Shown here piece by piece: positions 10,070 through 18,990 of a stretch of 64,000 bases of DNA. The translations under genes were made by a program, and so were the position numbers. The DNA is from Pelagerythrobacter marinus (lineage in GTDB: Bacteria; Pseudomonadota; Alphaproteobacteria; Sphingomonadales; Sphingomonadaceae): assembly GCF_009827515.1 (NCBI RefSeq), contig NZ_WTYO01000002.1, positions 310,001 through 374,000 on the forward strand, in the 5' to 3' direction. Below the pieces are notes generated by a model. The model did no database searches. It was not told where the DNA came from and was given only the letters and a program-made list of their open reading frames with translations. Every line of letters begins with the position of its first letter. The stretch's first letter is position 1.

Positions 10070-11299
10070 ATGACGACGACATACGAATCCGATCTGCTGC
10101 GCCTGCTCGACGAGCGCCGATATGTCCACCAGATGACCGACGCGGCAGGGCTGGATGCCCTGGCGGCGCGACAGGTCGTGCCCGGCTATATCGGTTTCGA
10201 TGCCACCGCCCCTTCGCTCCACGTCGGCAGCCTGGTCCAGATCATGATGCTGCGCCGCCTGCAGCAGACCGGGCACAAGCCGATCGTGCTAATGGGCGGC
10301 GGGACGACCCGGATCGGCGATCCCACCGGTCGGGACGAGAGCCGCAAGATGCTGGACGACGAGACGATCGCCGCCAACATCGCCGGCATCCGTTCGGTGT
10401 TCGAGCGGCTGCTGGTTTTCGGCGACGGCCCGACCGACGCGGTCCTGGTGGACAACCAGGACTGGCTCGGCGAGCTCGGCTATATCGAGATGCTGCAGAA
10501 GGTCGGCACGCATTTCACCGTGAACCGCATGCTGACATTCGATTCGGTTCGCCTGCGCCTCGAGCGCGAGCAGCCGATGACCTTCCTCGAATTCAACTAC
10601 ATGATCCTGCAAGGGTACGATTTCCGTCACCTGGCGCAGGAAATGGGCGCGCGGCTGCAGATGGGCGGCAGCGACCAGTGGGGCAATATCGTGAACGGCG
10701 TCGAACTGGGCCGTCGGATGGACGGCATCGAGCTGTTCGGCGTGACCACGCCGCTGCTGACGACCGCCGACGGCGCGAAGATGGGCAAGACCGCCAATGG
10801 CGCGGTCTGGCTGAACGAGGCGCAGTTGCCGTCCTACGATTTCTGGCAGTACTGGCGCAATGTCGACGACCGCGACGTGGGCCGGTTCCTGCGGCTCTTC
10901 ACCGATCTCCCGGTCGACGAGATCTCCCGACTCGAAGCGCTGGAAGGAAACGAGATCAACGCGGCCAAGGTCGTGCTGGCCAATGCCGTGACCGCGCTCG
11001 TCCGCGGCGAAGATGCGGCCCGCGCGGCCGAGGCGACCGCCGCGGCGACATTCGCCGGCGGAGCGGGCGAGGACCTGCCCACGCTGTCGGTCGGCGAGGA
11101 AGGAATGCGAGCCGCGGCCGCCCTGACCGCCATCGGCTTCACCGCTTCGAACGGCGAGGCGAAGCGCAAGATCGCCGAGGGCGCGGTGCGGCTCGACGGC
11201 GAGGCCGTGAGCGACCCCGGGCACCTGCTCCTGCCCGATGCGGGCCGGGAAATGCGCCTCAGCCTGGGCAAGAAGAAGCACGGCCTGGTGACTCGCTGA
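10070..11299 (+). CDS. tyrS: Tyrosyl-tRNA synthetase
   Basis: This cytoplasmic enzyme charges tRNA-Tyr with tyrosine. It has 409 residues, normal for bacterial TyrS. The class I signature HIGH appears as His-Val-Gly-Ser (51-54) and KMSKS as Lys-Met-Gly-Lys-Thr (238-242). Gly-Gly-Ser-Asp-Gln-Trp-Gly-Asn (200-207) belongs to the tyrosine site, and the C-terminal 80 or so residues form the S4-like RNA-binding domain. The frame is open far upstream, but homology begins at Met-Thr-Thr-Thr-Tyr (10070), so the longer version is rejected. A weak stem-loop with TTTT follows at 11331-11348. Confidence 0.97.
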   Translation: MTTTYESDLLRLLDERRYVHQMTDAAGLDALAARQVVPGYIGFDATAPSLHVGSLVQIMMLRRLQQTGHKPIVLMGGGTTRIGDPTGRDESRKMLDDETIAANIAGIRSVFERLLVFGDGPTDAVLVDNQDWLGELGYIEMLQKVGTHFTVNRMLTFDSVRLRLEREQPMTFLEFNYMILQGYDFRHLAQEMGARLQMGGSDQWGNIVNGVELGRRMDGIELFGVTTPLLTTADGAKMGKTANGAVWLNEAQLPSYDFWQYWRNVDDRDVGRFLRLFTDLPVDEISRLEALEGNEINAAKVVLANAVTALVRGEDAARAAEATAAATFAGGAGEDLPTLSVGEEGMRAAAALTAIGFTASNGEAKRKIAEGAVRLDGEAVSDPGHLLLPDAGREMRLSLGKKKHGLVTR

Positions 11300-11330
11300 A
11301 GCCGCGAAGAATCGGGCTTTTCGGGCATTT

Positions 11331-11348
11331 TCGCGAGGCCGCGATTTT
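11331..11348 (+). terminator. Possible tyrS terminator
   Basis: A 5-bp stem (TCGCG at 11331-11335, CGCGA at 11340-11344) with a 4-base loop is followed by TTTT. It is short, so it is weak evidence of intrinsic termination 32 bases after the tyrS stop. Confidence 0.4.
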
Positions 11349-11412
11349 ACCAATTGTCAGTCATTGACCGGTAGGAGGAATGCCCCTCCACCGATGAAGA
11401 GAGTTGCCGTTC

Positions 11413-11748
11413 GTGTCAGCCGGAGCCAATCTGAGCGTTACCGACCAGCGCCGCGCCGCGCGCCATCCCGTCGATCACGACATTATCGCCGAACACCATG
11501 TTCGCGGCGACGTGCCCCTGCACATCAGCAATATCTCGGCCCATGGCTTCATGGTGGACAATGCCAGCGATCTTTCGCGGGGCGACCGGCTGATGGTTCG
11601 CCTGCCGGTGATCGGCCTGATCGAGGCCTATGTCATCTGGACCCGGGACACGCGCGCGGGCTTCCAGTTCGAACGGATCATCCGGGTGGACGATTTCACC
11701 CGCCTGGTCGAACAGATGCAGAAGAACCCGCGCCTGCGGCGGCCCTGA
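11413..11748 (+). CDS. PilZ domain protein (c-di-GMP effector candidate)
   Basis: The product is about 111 residues, a stand-alone PilZ domain. The c-di-GMP motifs are present: Arg-Arg-Ala-Ala-Arg (RxxxR) near the N-terminus and Asn-Ile-Ser-Ala-His-Gly (D/NxSxxG) about 30 residues later. It is therefore predicted to bind c-di-GMP. GTG at 11413 is preferred because GAAGAGAG lies 9-10 bases upstream; TTG at 11404 is the alternative. No diguanylate cyclase or phosphodiesterase gene is in the window, so the output process is not known. Confidence 0.83.
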   Translation: MSAGANLSVTDQRRAARHPVDHDIIAEHHVRGDVPLHISNISAHGFMVDNASDLSRGDRLMVRLPVIGLIEAYVIWTRDTRAGFQFERIIRVDDFTRLVEQMQKNPRLRRP

Positions 11749-11827
11749 GGGCGCCTTCAAGCATCGCTTTTCGACCGGGTCGATCTGATTGCTTGGCTTG
11801 CGGCGCGCCCGGTGCCATGCCGCCCGG

Positions 11828-13126
11828 GTGACCGAAGCGATCCCATCCTCCCCCTTTCGCATTGCCAATTTCCGCGCCTACTGGGTTTCGCGCCTGTCGA
11901 TGACGCTGGCCCAGTACGCGATGATGCTGATCATCGGCTGGCAGACCTACAATATCGCGCGCGACGGGGGGATGAGCGTGGCCGGCGCCTCCGGCCAGCT
12001 GGCTCTCATCGGCCTGCTCCAGTTCGTTCCGCTGTTCCTGCTGACGCCGTTTTCGGGCCTCGCCGCCGACCGCTTCGACCGCCGCGACCTCGCCCGCCTG
12101 ACGATCCTGCTCCAGTTCGGCTGCGCGGCCGTGCTCGCCTTCCTGACATGGCACGATGCGATCCGGCTCCACTGGCTCTATGCGGTTGCCGTCGTGCTGG
12201 GGGTCGTGCGCGCGTTCAACGGCCCTGCCCTTTCGGCGCTGGCGCCGAACCTCGTCCCGAAGGCGATCCTGCCCAATGCGATCGCGCTGAGCTCGATCGC
12301 ATGGCAGGCGGGGATGATCGTCGGCCCCGCGATCGGGGGCTATTTCTACGCCATCATGCCGGCCCTGCCCTACCTCGCGGCGAGCGCCCTGCTCGCGGTG
12401 TCCATCGGCGCCCTGTCGTTGATCGGAAAGGTGCCGCAGCCGCCGATCCCGGGGGCGGCGCGGCCGATCGGGCAGATGGTGGACGGCCTGCGCTACGTCG
12501 TGCGCAACAAGATGGTCCTGGGCGCGATCACGCTTGACCTGTTCGCCGTCTTCCTCGCCGGGGCGACCGCGCTCTTCCCGGTCTACGCCCGCGACATCCT
12601 CCAGGTCGGCGAAACCGGGCTTGCCCAGCTGGCCATGGCCCCGGCGACGGGGGCGGCGCTGACCGCACTGTGGTTCTCATTCCGCCCGCTGAAGACCAAC
12701 GTCGGGCCCAAGATGCTCTGGGCCGTGGCGGTCTTCGGCCTCGCCACCGTCGTCTTCGGCCTCTCGACGTGGATGCCGCTCAGCCTCGCCATGCTGTTCA
12801 TCGTCGGCGCGGCGGACATGTTCTCCGTCTATATCCGCCAGTCGCTGATCCAGTTGCACACGCCCGACGACAAGCGTGGCCGCGTCTCTTCCGTGTCGCT
12901 GCTGACGATTTCGGCCTCGAACGAGTTTGGCGATTTCTTCTCCGGCACGCTCGCCTGGCTGATCGGCCCGGTGCTGGCGGTCGTCAGCGGGGGGATCGGC
13001 GCCATCGCGACCGTCGCCTTGTGGGCGCGCATCTTTCCGGTGCTGCGCACGACGCGGACCTTTGACCCGCCTCGGGAATTGGACGATCATATCCCTGAAC
13101 AGAAGCTGCAGGAGCCTGTCCCATGA
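11828..13126 (+). CDS. MFS transporter, enterobactin-exporter (EntS)-like group
   Basis: The product is about 432 residues with 12 predicted membrane helices. It begins [11 protein letters not shown], the usual start of the MFS_3/EntS-like exporters, with the loop Ala-Ala-Asp-Arg-Phe-Asp-Arg-Arg after helix 2. GTG at 11828 fits the family better than an in-frame TTG at 11789. It overlaps the cysK start by ATGA (13123-13126), so the two are co-translated. The transported compound is unknown. A link to cysteine or a thiol compound is possible from the coupling alone. Confidence 0.85.
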   Translation: MTEAIPSSPFRIANFRAYWVSRLSMTLAQYAMMLIIGWQTYNIARDGGMSVAGASGQLALIGLLQFVPLFLLTPFSGLAADRFDRRDLARLTILLQFGCAAVLAFLTWHDAIRLHWLYAVAVVLGVVRAFNGPALSALAPNLVPKAILPNAIALSSIAWQAGMIVGPAIGGYFYAIMPALPYLAASALLAVSIGALSLIGKVPQPPIPGAARPIGQMVDGLRYVVRNKMVLGAITLDLFAVFLAGATALFPVYARDILQVGETGLAQLAMAPATGAALTALWFSFRPLKTNVGPKMLWAVAVFGLATVVFGLSTWMPLSLAMLFIVGAADMFSVYIRQSLIQLHTPDDKRGRVSSVSLLTISASNEFGDFFSGTLAWLIGPVLAVVSGGIGAIATVALWARIFPVLRTTRTFDPPRELDDHIPEQKLQEPVP

Positions 13127-14043
13127 AAGCCGCAAACGTCCTCGAAACGATCGGCGGAACGCCGCATATCCGCCTCTCCCGCCTGTTCCCCGATCACGAG
13201 GTCTGGGTGAAGAGCGAGCGTGCCAACCCGGGCGGGTCGATCAAGGACCGCATCGCGCTCGCCATGGTCGAGGACGCGGAGAAATCGGGCGCGCTGAAAC
13301 CGGGCGGCACGATCATCGAACCGACCAGCGGCAACACCGGCATCGGGCTGGCCGTGGTCGCCGCGGTCAAGGGCTACAAGCTGGTCCTCGTCATGCCCGA
13401 GAGCATGAGCGTGGAACGGCGCCGGCTGATGCTGGCCTATGGCGCGACCTTCGATCTCACGCCCAAGGAAAAGGGCATGAAGGGCGCGATCGAACGCGCA
13501 AGCGAGCTCGCGGCCGAAACCGACGGGGCCTGGATCCCGAGCCAGTTCGACAACGAGGCGAACTGGAAAGTCCACGTCGCCACGACGGCGAAGGAAATCC
13601 TCGACGATTTCCGCGACAGCCCGGTCGATGTCCTCATCACCGGTGTCGGCACCGGCGGGCACCTGACCGGTTGTGCCGAGGAACTGAAGCGCCAGTGGAG
13701 CGCGATGAAGGCCTACGCGGTGGAACCGGAGCTTTCGCCGGTCATCTCCGGCGGCCAACCGGGTCCGCACCCGATCCAGGGCATCGGCGCGGGTTTCATC
13801 CCGGGCAACCTGCACACCCAGGCGATCGACGGCGCGATCCAGGTCACCGCCGAACAGGCCAAGGACATGGCCCGCCGGTGCGCGCGCGAGGAAGGGCTGC
13901 TGGTCGGCATCTCCAGTGGTGCCACGCTGGCCGCCATTGCCAGCAAGCTTGACGAACTCGACAGCGGCGCGCGCGTGCTCGGCTTCAACTACGACACGGG
14001 GGAGCGCTATCTCTCCGTGCCCGACTTCCTGCCGGAGGAATAA
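13123..14043 (+). CDS. cysK: Cysteine synthase A (O-acetylserine sulfhydrylase)
   Basis: This PLP enzyme makes cysteine from O-acetylserine and sulfide in the cytoplasm. It has 306 residues. Asn-Pro-Gly-Gly-Ser-Ile-Lys-Asp-Arg places the PLP Lys at residue 41. Thr-Ser-Gly-Asn-Thr-Gly (68-73) is the substrate/phosphate loop, and Gly-Val-Gly-Thr-Gly-Gly is the second phosphate-binding loop. Its start overlaps the stop of the upstream MFS gene. Length and motifs fit CysK rather than cystathionine beta-synthase, since no CBS domains follow. Confidence 0.95.
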   Translation: MKAANVLETIGGTPHIRLSRLFPDHEVWVKSERANPGGSIKDRIALAMVEDAEKSGALKPGGTIIEPTSGNTGIGLAVVAAVKGYKLVLVMPESMSVERRRLMLAYGATFDLTPKEKGMKGAIERASELAAETDGAWIPSQFDNEANWKVHVATTAKEILDDFRDSPVDVLITGVGTGGHLTGCAEELKRQWSAMKAYAVEPELSPVISGGQPGPHPIQGIGAGFIPGNLHTQAIDGAIQVTAEQAKDMARRCAREEGLLVGISSGATLAAIASKLDELDSGARVLGFNYDTGERYLSVPDFLPEE

Positions 14044-14093
14044 TCGCACCCGGCGCAGCGCGCCTTCCGACACGAGATCGAGGGAGGACCCGG

Positions 14094-15266
14094 ATGGAAT
14101 TCCAGCGGCGCACCGTGCTCGCCGGCGCCGGGTCGGCTTTCCTCGCGGGGTGCGCGGGGGCCGGCCTGGCGCCTGCTGCCCCGCTGGCCGCCACGCGCCT
14201 GCCCGCGCTGAAGCTGGATCTCGACCGGCTGATGAAGATCACCGTCTGCCTGCGCCCTTTCCGCCCCGCGGGGCCGCGCCTCGAGGCGGAGCGCCTGGGC
14301 GAAAAGCTGGTCGTTCACAATTACGGCCACGGCGGCGCGGGATGGTCGCTGAGCTGGGGCTGCGCGGCCGAGGCGGCCGCCCTCGCCCGCGCTTCGGGCG
14401 CGGCGTCGTTCGCCGTGATCGGCGCCGGTGTCATCGGGCTGACCAGCGCCCTGCGCCTGGTCGAAACCGGTGCCCGGGTCACGATCTACGCCGACGAGTT
14501 TCCGGCCGAAACCCGCTCCGCCCGGGCAACGGGGGTCTGGTCGCCCAGCAGCCGGATCGCGCTGGAGGGCGCGGCGCCGACCGGCTTCGCCGAACGATGG
14601 GAGCAATGGGCCCGGCAGGCCCATGCCGCGCACCAGCGTTTCGTCGGCCTTGCCGGCGAGCCGGTCGAGTACATGCCGCAGTTCGACGTGGCCGGCGGCG
14701 GAGGCGACGGACCATCGCCGCGTGCGCAGCACGATTTCCTGCACCTCCACCGCCGGGTGCGCGATCTCGACCTGCCGTGGCGAAAGCTGACCGGTGCCGA
14801 AAACCCTTTCGCGCCGCGCGCCGCCTCGGGCGGGCAGGGAATGGTGTTCAACGTCGCCGGCTATGCCGATCGCCTGGCGCAGACGTTCCTGCTGCGCGGC
14901 GGCCGGATGATCCGCCGGTCGTTTCCCGACCATGCCGCAGTGCTTTCTCTTGCCGAACCGGTGATCGTCAACTGCATGGGATACGGTGCCAGGGCGATCT
15001 GGGGCGATGCCGCGATGGTGCCGGTGCGCGGGCAGATCGGGTGGCTCGTCCCCCAGCGCAATGCCCGCTATTCGCTCTACCACGGCGGCGCCAACGCGAT
15101 TTCGCGGCGCGACGGGGTGGTCATCCAGTCTTACGGGCCGAACGAGGATTTCGGCTATGGCGATGCCAGCGAAGTGCCCGATCGGGCGGAAACGGCGCGG
15201 GCGCTGGAAATCCTACGGCGCGCCTATCCCGACCGGCATAGCGCGCTGACAGCGACGGAGGCCTGA
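14094..15266 (+). CDS. FAD-dependent D-amino-acid-oxidase-like protein, circularly permuted, with Tat/lipoprotein leader
   Basis: The product is 390 residues. The leader has Arg-Arg-Thr-Val-Leu-Ala-Gly-Ala-Gly and then Phe-Leu-Ala-Gly-Cys (Cys at residue 20), a twin-arginine signal with a lipobox, so a folded flavoprotein is probably exported. The FAD-binding Gly-Ala-Gly-Val-Ile-Gly motif is at 110-115, not at the N-terminus. It is preceded (about 50-92) by Leu-Arg-Pro-Phe-Arg and His-Asn-Tyr-Gly-His-Gly-Gly-Ala-Gly, which in classical D-amino-acid oxidases forms the C-terminus. The fold is thus permuted, as in a known group of bacterial DAO-like proteins. The substrate is unknown. Two bases separate it from the hydrolase downstream. 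Confidence 0.8.
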   Translation: MEFQRRTVLAGAGSAFLAGCAGAGLAPAAPLAATRLPALKLDLDRLMKITVCLRPFRPAGPRLEAERLGEKLVVHNYGHGGAGWSLSWGCAAEAAALARASGAASFAVIGAGVIGLTSALRLVETGARVTIYADEFPAETRSARATGVWSPSSRIALEGAAPTGFAERWEQWARQAHAAHQRFVGLAGEPVEYMPQFDVAGGGGDGPSPRAQHDFLHLHRRVRDLDLPWRKLTGAENPFAPRAASGGQGMVFNVAGYADRLAQTFLLRGGRMIRRSFPDHAAVLSLAEPVIVNCMGYGARAIWGDAAMVPVRGQIGWLVPQRNARYSLYHGGANAISRRDGVVIQSYGPNEDFGYGDASEVPDRAETARALEILRRAYPDRHSALTATEA

Positions 15267-15268
15267 CA

Positions 15269-15964
15269 ATGATCGAGCCGGATCAGCTGAATTATCGCGA
15301 CGGCGAGCTTGCCCTGACCGGCCATCTCCTTCGGCCGGTGGCGCAGGCCCGGGCGGCGATCGCCGTGTTCCCCACGATCGCCAACGTCACACCCGCGGTC
15401 ATGGCCAAGGCGCGGTTGCTGGCCGAGTCGGGCTATCTCGTTCTGGTTGCCGACTTCTACGGCCGGATGCCCGACGGGCCGGTCGCCTTCGAATGGGCCG
15501 ACGCGCTGCGCGCCGACACGGGGAAGTGGCGCGGCCGGCTGCGTGCCGCGCTTGGCGCACTTCGCGCCGAGGCACCCGGCCTTCCCATGGCGGTGATCGG
15601 CTTCTGCCTCGGCGGACAGGCCGTGCTCGAACTCGCCCGCGACGGGGCGGACCTGGTGCTGGCGGCGAGCTTCCACGGCCTGCTCGAAACCGATGCGCCG
15701 GCGCGGCCGGGCGCAATCAAGGCCCGCATCCTCGTCTGCCACGGCGATGCCGACAGCCTCGTGCCGCGCGCGCATGTCCGCGCTTTCTGGGAGGAAATGG
15801 ATCGCGCCGGCGCCAACTGGCACTTCCACAGCTACGCCGGGGTCAGCCACGGCTTCACCAATCCCGATCCGCCGCCCGGAAACCCCGTTGTCGCCTACGA
15901 TGCCAGCGCAGACCGCCAGAGCTGGGCGGCGCTGAAGAGCCTCCTCGACGAAGTGCTCGAATAG
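15269..15964 (+). CDS. Dienelactone hydrolase family protein
   Basis: The product is 231 residues, an alpha/beta hydrolase. The nucleophile elbow is Gly-Phe-Cys-Leu-Gly-Gly (Cys nucleophile, the dienelactone-hydrolase hallmark). The acid is in His-Gly-Asp-Ala-Asp-Ser-Leu-Val-Pro and the catalytic His in Val-Ser-His-Gly-Phe. It has no signal peptide. It lies two bases after the FAD oxidoreductase stop and is probably co-translated with it. No ring-cleavage genes are nearby, so a role in aromatic catabolism is not supported; a general esterase/lactonase is as likely. Confidence 0.87.
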   Translation: MIEPDQLNYRDGELALTGHLLRPVAQARAAIAVFPTIANVTPAVMAKARLLAESGYLVLVADFYGRMPDGPVAFEWADALRADTGKWRGRLRAALGALRAEAPGLPMAVIGFCLGGQAVLELARDGADLVLAASFHGLLETDAPARPGAIKARILVCHGDADSLVPRAHVRAFWEEMDRAGANWHFHSYAGVSHGFTNPDPPPGNPVVAYDASADRQSWAALKSLLDEVLE

Positions 15965-15989
15965 CGCCGCCAGCCTGGGATCGTGCCGC

Positions 15990-17795
15990 TCAGGCGGCGG
16001 TTTCGAAGGCGCCCTCGCCCAGGGCCATCATCGCCTCGCTGCCGGCTTCCAGCTTGCGCCGCAGGGCGCCCGCGTCGGGCATGAAGCGCTCGGCATAGTA
16101 ACGCGCGGTGACCAGCTTGGCCTCGTAGAACGCCTTGTCGCCGGCCCCTTCGGCCAGCTTCGCCTGCGCCACTTTCGCCATGCGCAGCCACATCAGGCCG
16201 AGCGTGACGATGCCCATGATGTGCATGTAGTGGTGCGCCCCGGCACCCAGGTTGTTGGGGTTCTGCATCGCGTTCTGCATGAACCACATCGTCGCCGCCT
16301 GCTGCTCGCCCAGCGCCTTCTCCAGCGCCTGGGCGATCGGGGCCAGCGCCTCGTCTTCCCGGGCCGCCGCGGCTTCTTCGCCCACCAGCTTGAAGAACGC
16401 CTGGACCGCGGCCCCGCCGTTCTGGGCCAGCTTGCGCCCGCACAGGTCCATCGCCTGGATGCCGTTCGTGCCCTCGTAGATCTGGGTGATGCGGGCATCG
16501 CGCACGAACTGCTCCATGCCCCATTCCTTGATGTAGCCGTGCCCGCCGAAGACCTGCTGCATGTTGACGGCGGTTTCGAACCCCTTGTCGGTGCCGTAGC
16601 CCTTGATCACCGGGGTCATCAGGCCCAGCAGCATGTCCGCCTCGGCCCGCTCGGCCTCGCTCTCCGCCTTGTGCGAGAGATCGACCAGCAGCGCGCCCCA
16701 CAGGGCCAGCGCACGGAAGCCCTCGGTAAAGGCCTTGGCGTCCATCAGCATTCGCCGCACGTCGGGATGAACGATGATCGGATCGGCCTTTTCTTCCGGC
16801 TCTGCCGGGCCGGTCAGCGCGCGGCCCTGCCGCCGGTCGAGCGCATAGGCGACGGCATTCTGGTAGGCCGCCTCCGCCTGGCTGAAGCCCTGGATGCCGA
16901 CGCCGAGGCGGGCCGCGTTCATCATGATGAACATCGCGGCGAGGCCCTTGTTCTCCTCGCCGACCATCCAGCCTTTCGCGCCGTCGTAGTTCAGCACGCA
17001 GGTGGAATTGCCGTGGATGCCCATCTTGTGTTCGATCGACCCGCAGCTCACGCCGTTGCGCTCGCCCAGCGATCCGTCCTCGTTGACGAGCACCTTGGGG
17101 ACCACGAAGAGCGAGATGCCCTTGGTCGAATCGGGCGCGCCGGGGGTCTTGGCCAGCACGAGGTGGACGATCTGTTCGGTCAGGTCATGTTCGCCGGCCG
17201 AGATGAAGATCTTCGTCCCGGTGATGGCATAGCTGCCGTCGTCCTGCGGTTCCGCCTTCGTCCGGATCAGGCCCAGGTCGGTGCCGCACTGCGGCTCGGT
17301 AAGGTTCATCGTCCCGAGCCACTCGTTGGCGATCATCTTGGGAACGTATTTCGCCTTCTGCTCGGCCGAGCCCTTCGCCAGCAGGGCCGAGACCGCGCCG
17401 TTGGTGAGGCCCGGATACATGCCGAAAGCCTGGTTGGCGGAAGAAATGAACTCCTCGATCACGAAGCCGAGGACATGCGGCATGCCCTGCCCGCCGAATT
17501 CCTCCGGCGCGGAGATCGTGCCCCAGCCCGCTTCGCGGAACTGCTCGAACGCTTGCTTGAACCCCGGCGGGGTCGTGACCGAGCCGCCGTCGTGCCGGGT
17601 GCAGCCGTGCTCGTCACCGGGCTGGTTCAGGGGGGCGAGAACTTCCGAACAGAACTTGCCCGCCTCGTTGATGACGGTGTCGATCATGTCGGGCGTGGCG
17701 CTTTCGAACCCGGGCAGCTTGGCATAGCCTGCCAGGTCGAGAACTTCGTTCACCACGAAGCGCGTGTCGCGGGTGGGGGCGGTGTAAACGGGCAT
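15990..17795 (-). CDS. Acyl-CoA dehydrogenase, long C-terminally extended type (DmdC-like family)
   Basis: The product is 601 residues, longer than the usual 380-residue acyl-CoA dehydrogenases and like the DmdC (methylmercaptopropionyl-CoA dehydrogenase)/FadE5-type group. FAD contacts are in Leu-Thr-Glu-Pro-Gln-Cys-Gly-Thr-Asp-Leu. The catalytic Glu is in Gln-Ile-Tyr-Glu-Gly-Thr-Asn-Gly-Ile-Gln. The C-terminal 130 or so residues are the extra helical domain. It oxidises an acyl-CoA to the 2-enoyl-CoA, and the chain type cannot be fixed by sequence reading. It sits 25 bases downstream of a MerR-type regulator with a LiuR-like operator, which points to fatty-acid or branched-chain catabolism. 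Confidence 0.9.
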   Translation of the reverse strand: MPVYTAPTRDTRFVVNEVLDLAGYAKLPGFESATPDMIDTVINEAGKFCSEVLAPLNQPGDEHGCTRHDGGSVTTPPGFKQAFEQFREAGWGTISAPEEFGGQGMPHVLGFVIEEFISSANQAFGMYPGLTNGAVSALLAKGSAEQKAKYVPKMIANEWLGTMNLTEPQCGTDLGLIRTKAEPQDDGSYAITGTKIFISAGEHDLTEQIVHLVLAKTPGAPDSTKGISLFVVPKVLVNEDGSLGERNGVSCGSIEHKMGIHGNSTCVLNYDGAKGWMVGEENKGLAAMFIMMNAARLGVGIQGFSQAEAAYQNAVAYALDRRQGRALTGPAEPEEKADPIIVHPDVRRMLMDAKAFTEGFRALALWGALLVDLSHKAESEAERAEADMLLGLMTPVIKGYGTDKGFETAVNMQQVFGGHGYIKEWGMEQFVRDARITQIYEGTNGIQAMDLCGRKLAQNGGAAVQAFFKLVGEEAAAAREDEALAPIAQALEKALGEQQAATMWFMQNAMQNPNNLGAGAHHYMHIMGIVTLGLMWLRMAKVAQAKLAEGAGDKAFYEAKLVTARYYAERFMPDAGALRRKLEAGSEAMMALGEGAFETAA

Positions 17796-17820
17796 GGAAT
17801 CTATCCTGAAGGAATTCGGG

Positions 17821-18261
17821 TCAGTCGGAATCGATCGATTCGACCAGCTTGATGAAAGCCGACAGTTCCTTGATCGAGGAATCGATGTCGGCCTTCTGCC
17901 GCTTGAGCTTGGCCACGTGGGCGCGGCATTTCTCTATCGTGACGCGGCGCTGTTCGACGCGGCCGTCGCCAAGGTCGTAGAGGTCGATCATCTCGCGGAT
18001 CTCGGACAGCGAGAAACCGACGTTCTTGGCGCGCATGATCCAGGCGAGCCGCGCGCGGTCGCGCTTGGAATAGACGCGCGAGAGACCGACGCGCCGCGGG
18101 GCGATCAACCCCTCGTCCTCGTAGAAACGGAGCGCGCGGGCCGTGCAGTCGAACTCCGCCGTCAGGTCGGAGATCGTGTACTGCTCGCGCGCATGCTTGT
18201 CCGGCCGGTCGAGGTGGGCGCCGGAATGCTGTTCGGGAAGCTTGCGAGCGGGATCTGACAT
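17821..18261 (-). CDS. MerR-type regulator of acyl-CoA catabolism (LiuR-like)
   Basis: The product is 146 residues. The winged helix begins at Tyr-Thr-Ile-Ser-Asp-Leu and runs through Arg-Ala-Leu-Arg-Phe-Tyr-Glu-Asp-Glu-Gly-Leu to Ser-Arg-Val-Tyr-Ser. A dimerisation coiled coil forms the C-terminus. It lacks the metal-binding cysteine pair, as expected for the LiuR-type regulators of branched-chain amino acid and fatty-acid degradation. An inverted repeat at 18280-18295, 19 bases before its start, is the likely operator. It would control itself and the acyl-CoA dehydrogenase downstream. Confidence 0.85.
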   Translation of the reverse strand: MSDPARKLPEQHSGAHLDRPDKHAREQYTISDLTAEFDCTARALRFYEDEGLIAPRRVGLSRVYSKRDRARLAWIMRAKNVGFSLSEIREMIDLYDLGDGRVEQRRVTIEKCRAHVAKLKRQKADIDSSIKELSAFIKLVESIDSD

Positions 18262-18279
18262 GCCGCCAGAATAATACCC

Positions 18280-18295
18280 TTTACGTAAACGTCAA
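18280..18295 (-). promoter_or_regulatory. Inverted-repeat operator of the MerR/LiuR-like regulator
   Basis: TTTACGT-AA-ACGTCAA is a near-perfect inverted repeat (one mismatch per arm pair), of the general form reported for LiuR-type MerR regulators. It overlaps the hisI stop codon (18292-18294), so repression or activation here would occur at the 3' end of hisI. No convincing -10 element was found. Confidence 0.55.
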
Positions 18296-18639
18296 TCGCC
18301 TTGCGCGACGAGCCGGTCGCCCTCGAGCCGGCGATAGAAACAGCTTTCGGCACCGGTGTGGCAAGTCGGCCCGCGCGGCGTGCACCGCAGGACCACCGCG
18401 TCCTGGTCGCAATCGACGAGGATCTCCTCCACCGCCAGGGTATTGCCCGAGGTCTCGCCCTTCAGCCACAGGGCCCCGCGCGAGCGCGAATGGAAATGGG
18501 CGAGCCCGGTTTCCCGCGTACGTTCCAGCGCCTCGCGATCCATGAAGGCGACCATGCGCACGCTGTTGTCGGACACGTCGACGACGACTGCCGTCAGGAG
18601 GCCGGCCGCATCGAACTTCGGTTCGAACTTGTCGCTCAT
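18292..18639 (-). CDS. hisI: Phosphoribosyl-AMP cyclohydrolase
   Basis: This is the third step of histidine synthesis: it opens the purine ring of phosphoribosyl-AMP. At 115 residues it is the single-domain form, without the HisE pyrophosphohydrolase fused in enterics. Family motifs include Met-Asp-Arg-Glu-Ala-Leu, His-Phe-His-Ser-Arg-Ser-Arg, and the zinc/magnesium region Asp-Cys-Asp-Gln-Asp-Ala with Thr-Cys-His-Thr-Gly and Ser-Cys-Phe-Tyr. An AGGTGA ribosome site lies 7 bases before ATG. No other his genes are nearby. Confidence 0.94.
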   Translation of the reverse strand: MSDKFEPKFDAAGLLTAVVVDVSDNSVRMVAFMDREALERTRETGLAHFHSRSRGALWLKGETSGNTLAVEEILVDCDQDAVVLRCTPRGPTCHTGAESCFYRRLEGDRLVAQGD

Positions 18640-18727
18640 AACAATATCACCTGAACAATTTCGCGGCCGCGGTTAGCCGGTTTGTTGCACGATAACCACA
18701 GCGACTGTTCAAAATCGACACGCCCGG

Positions 18728-18990
18728 CACATGACGCTTTGATGAACGGGCGCGAGGTGGGAAGAAACACTTGCACTCCGCAAGGAATGCCCACCGATCT
18801 TTCGGTGCCGCAAGAGCGCCGGGTTCAGGGGGAAAGGGGACGCAGCCCGCCAGTCGGCGATGGCGCCCCCATCAACGTTGAGGGATCGGATCCCGCGTGG
18901 CCGACTGGGGGGTATGGTCACCAGCCTTAGGGCGGATCCAATGATTTTCGTCACGTGGCGCCCGGAGCTTCGGCTTCGGGCGTTTCGTTA
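18728..18990 (+). ncRNA. Candidate structured RNA in the hisI-comF interval, ending in a cUUCGg hairpin
   Basis: This lies in the only gap above 300 bases (18640-18950). No frame in it reads like protein, but it is rich in nested complementary segments: GGTGGG 18756-18761 with CCCACC 18790-18795, enclosing CTTGC/GCAAG (18770-18774, 18780-18784); CCAGTCGGC 18850-18858 with GCCGACTGG 18900-18908 (9 bp, perfect), enclosing GATGG/CCATC and GGGAT/ATCCC hairpins; and outer arms 18728-18736 with 18949-18957 (8 of 9 paired). A 10-bp hairpin with a UUCG loop closed by C-G (18959-18982), followed by TTTCGTT, would end a plus-strand transcript, though it overlaps the comF 3' end. No SRP, RNase P or tmRNA hallmark was seen; 6S RNA cannot be excluded. 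Identity is unknown. Confidence 0.4.

Noticed and set aside
18682-18930. An 82-codon plus-strand reading in the hisI-comF gap
   Set aside because: Its product has no hydrophobic core or codon-bias signature, while the same bases form nested stems, so an RNA is the better reading.
18728-18957. SRP RNA, RNase P RNA or tmRNA identity for the structured RNA
   Set aside because: I looked for the GGAAG...GCAGCC apex of SRP RNA, the GAGGAAAGTCCGGGCTCC block of RNase P and a TPsiC/CCA end or ANDN-type tag for tmRNA; none was found on either strand.
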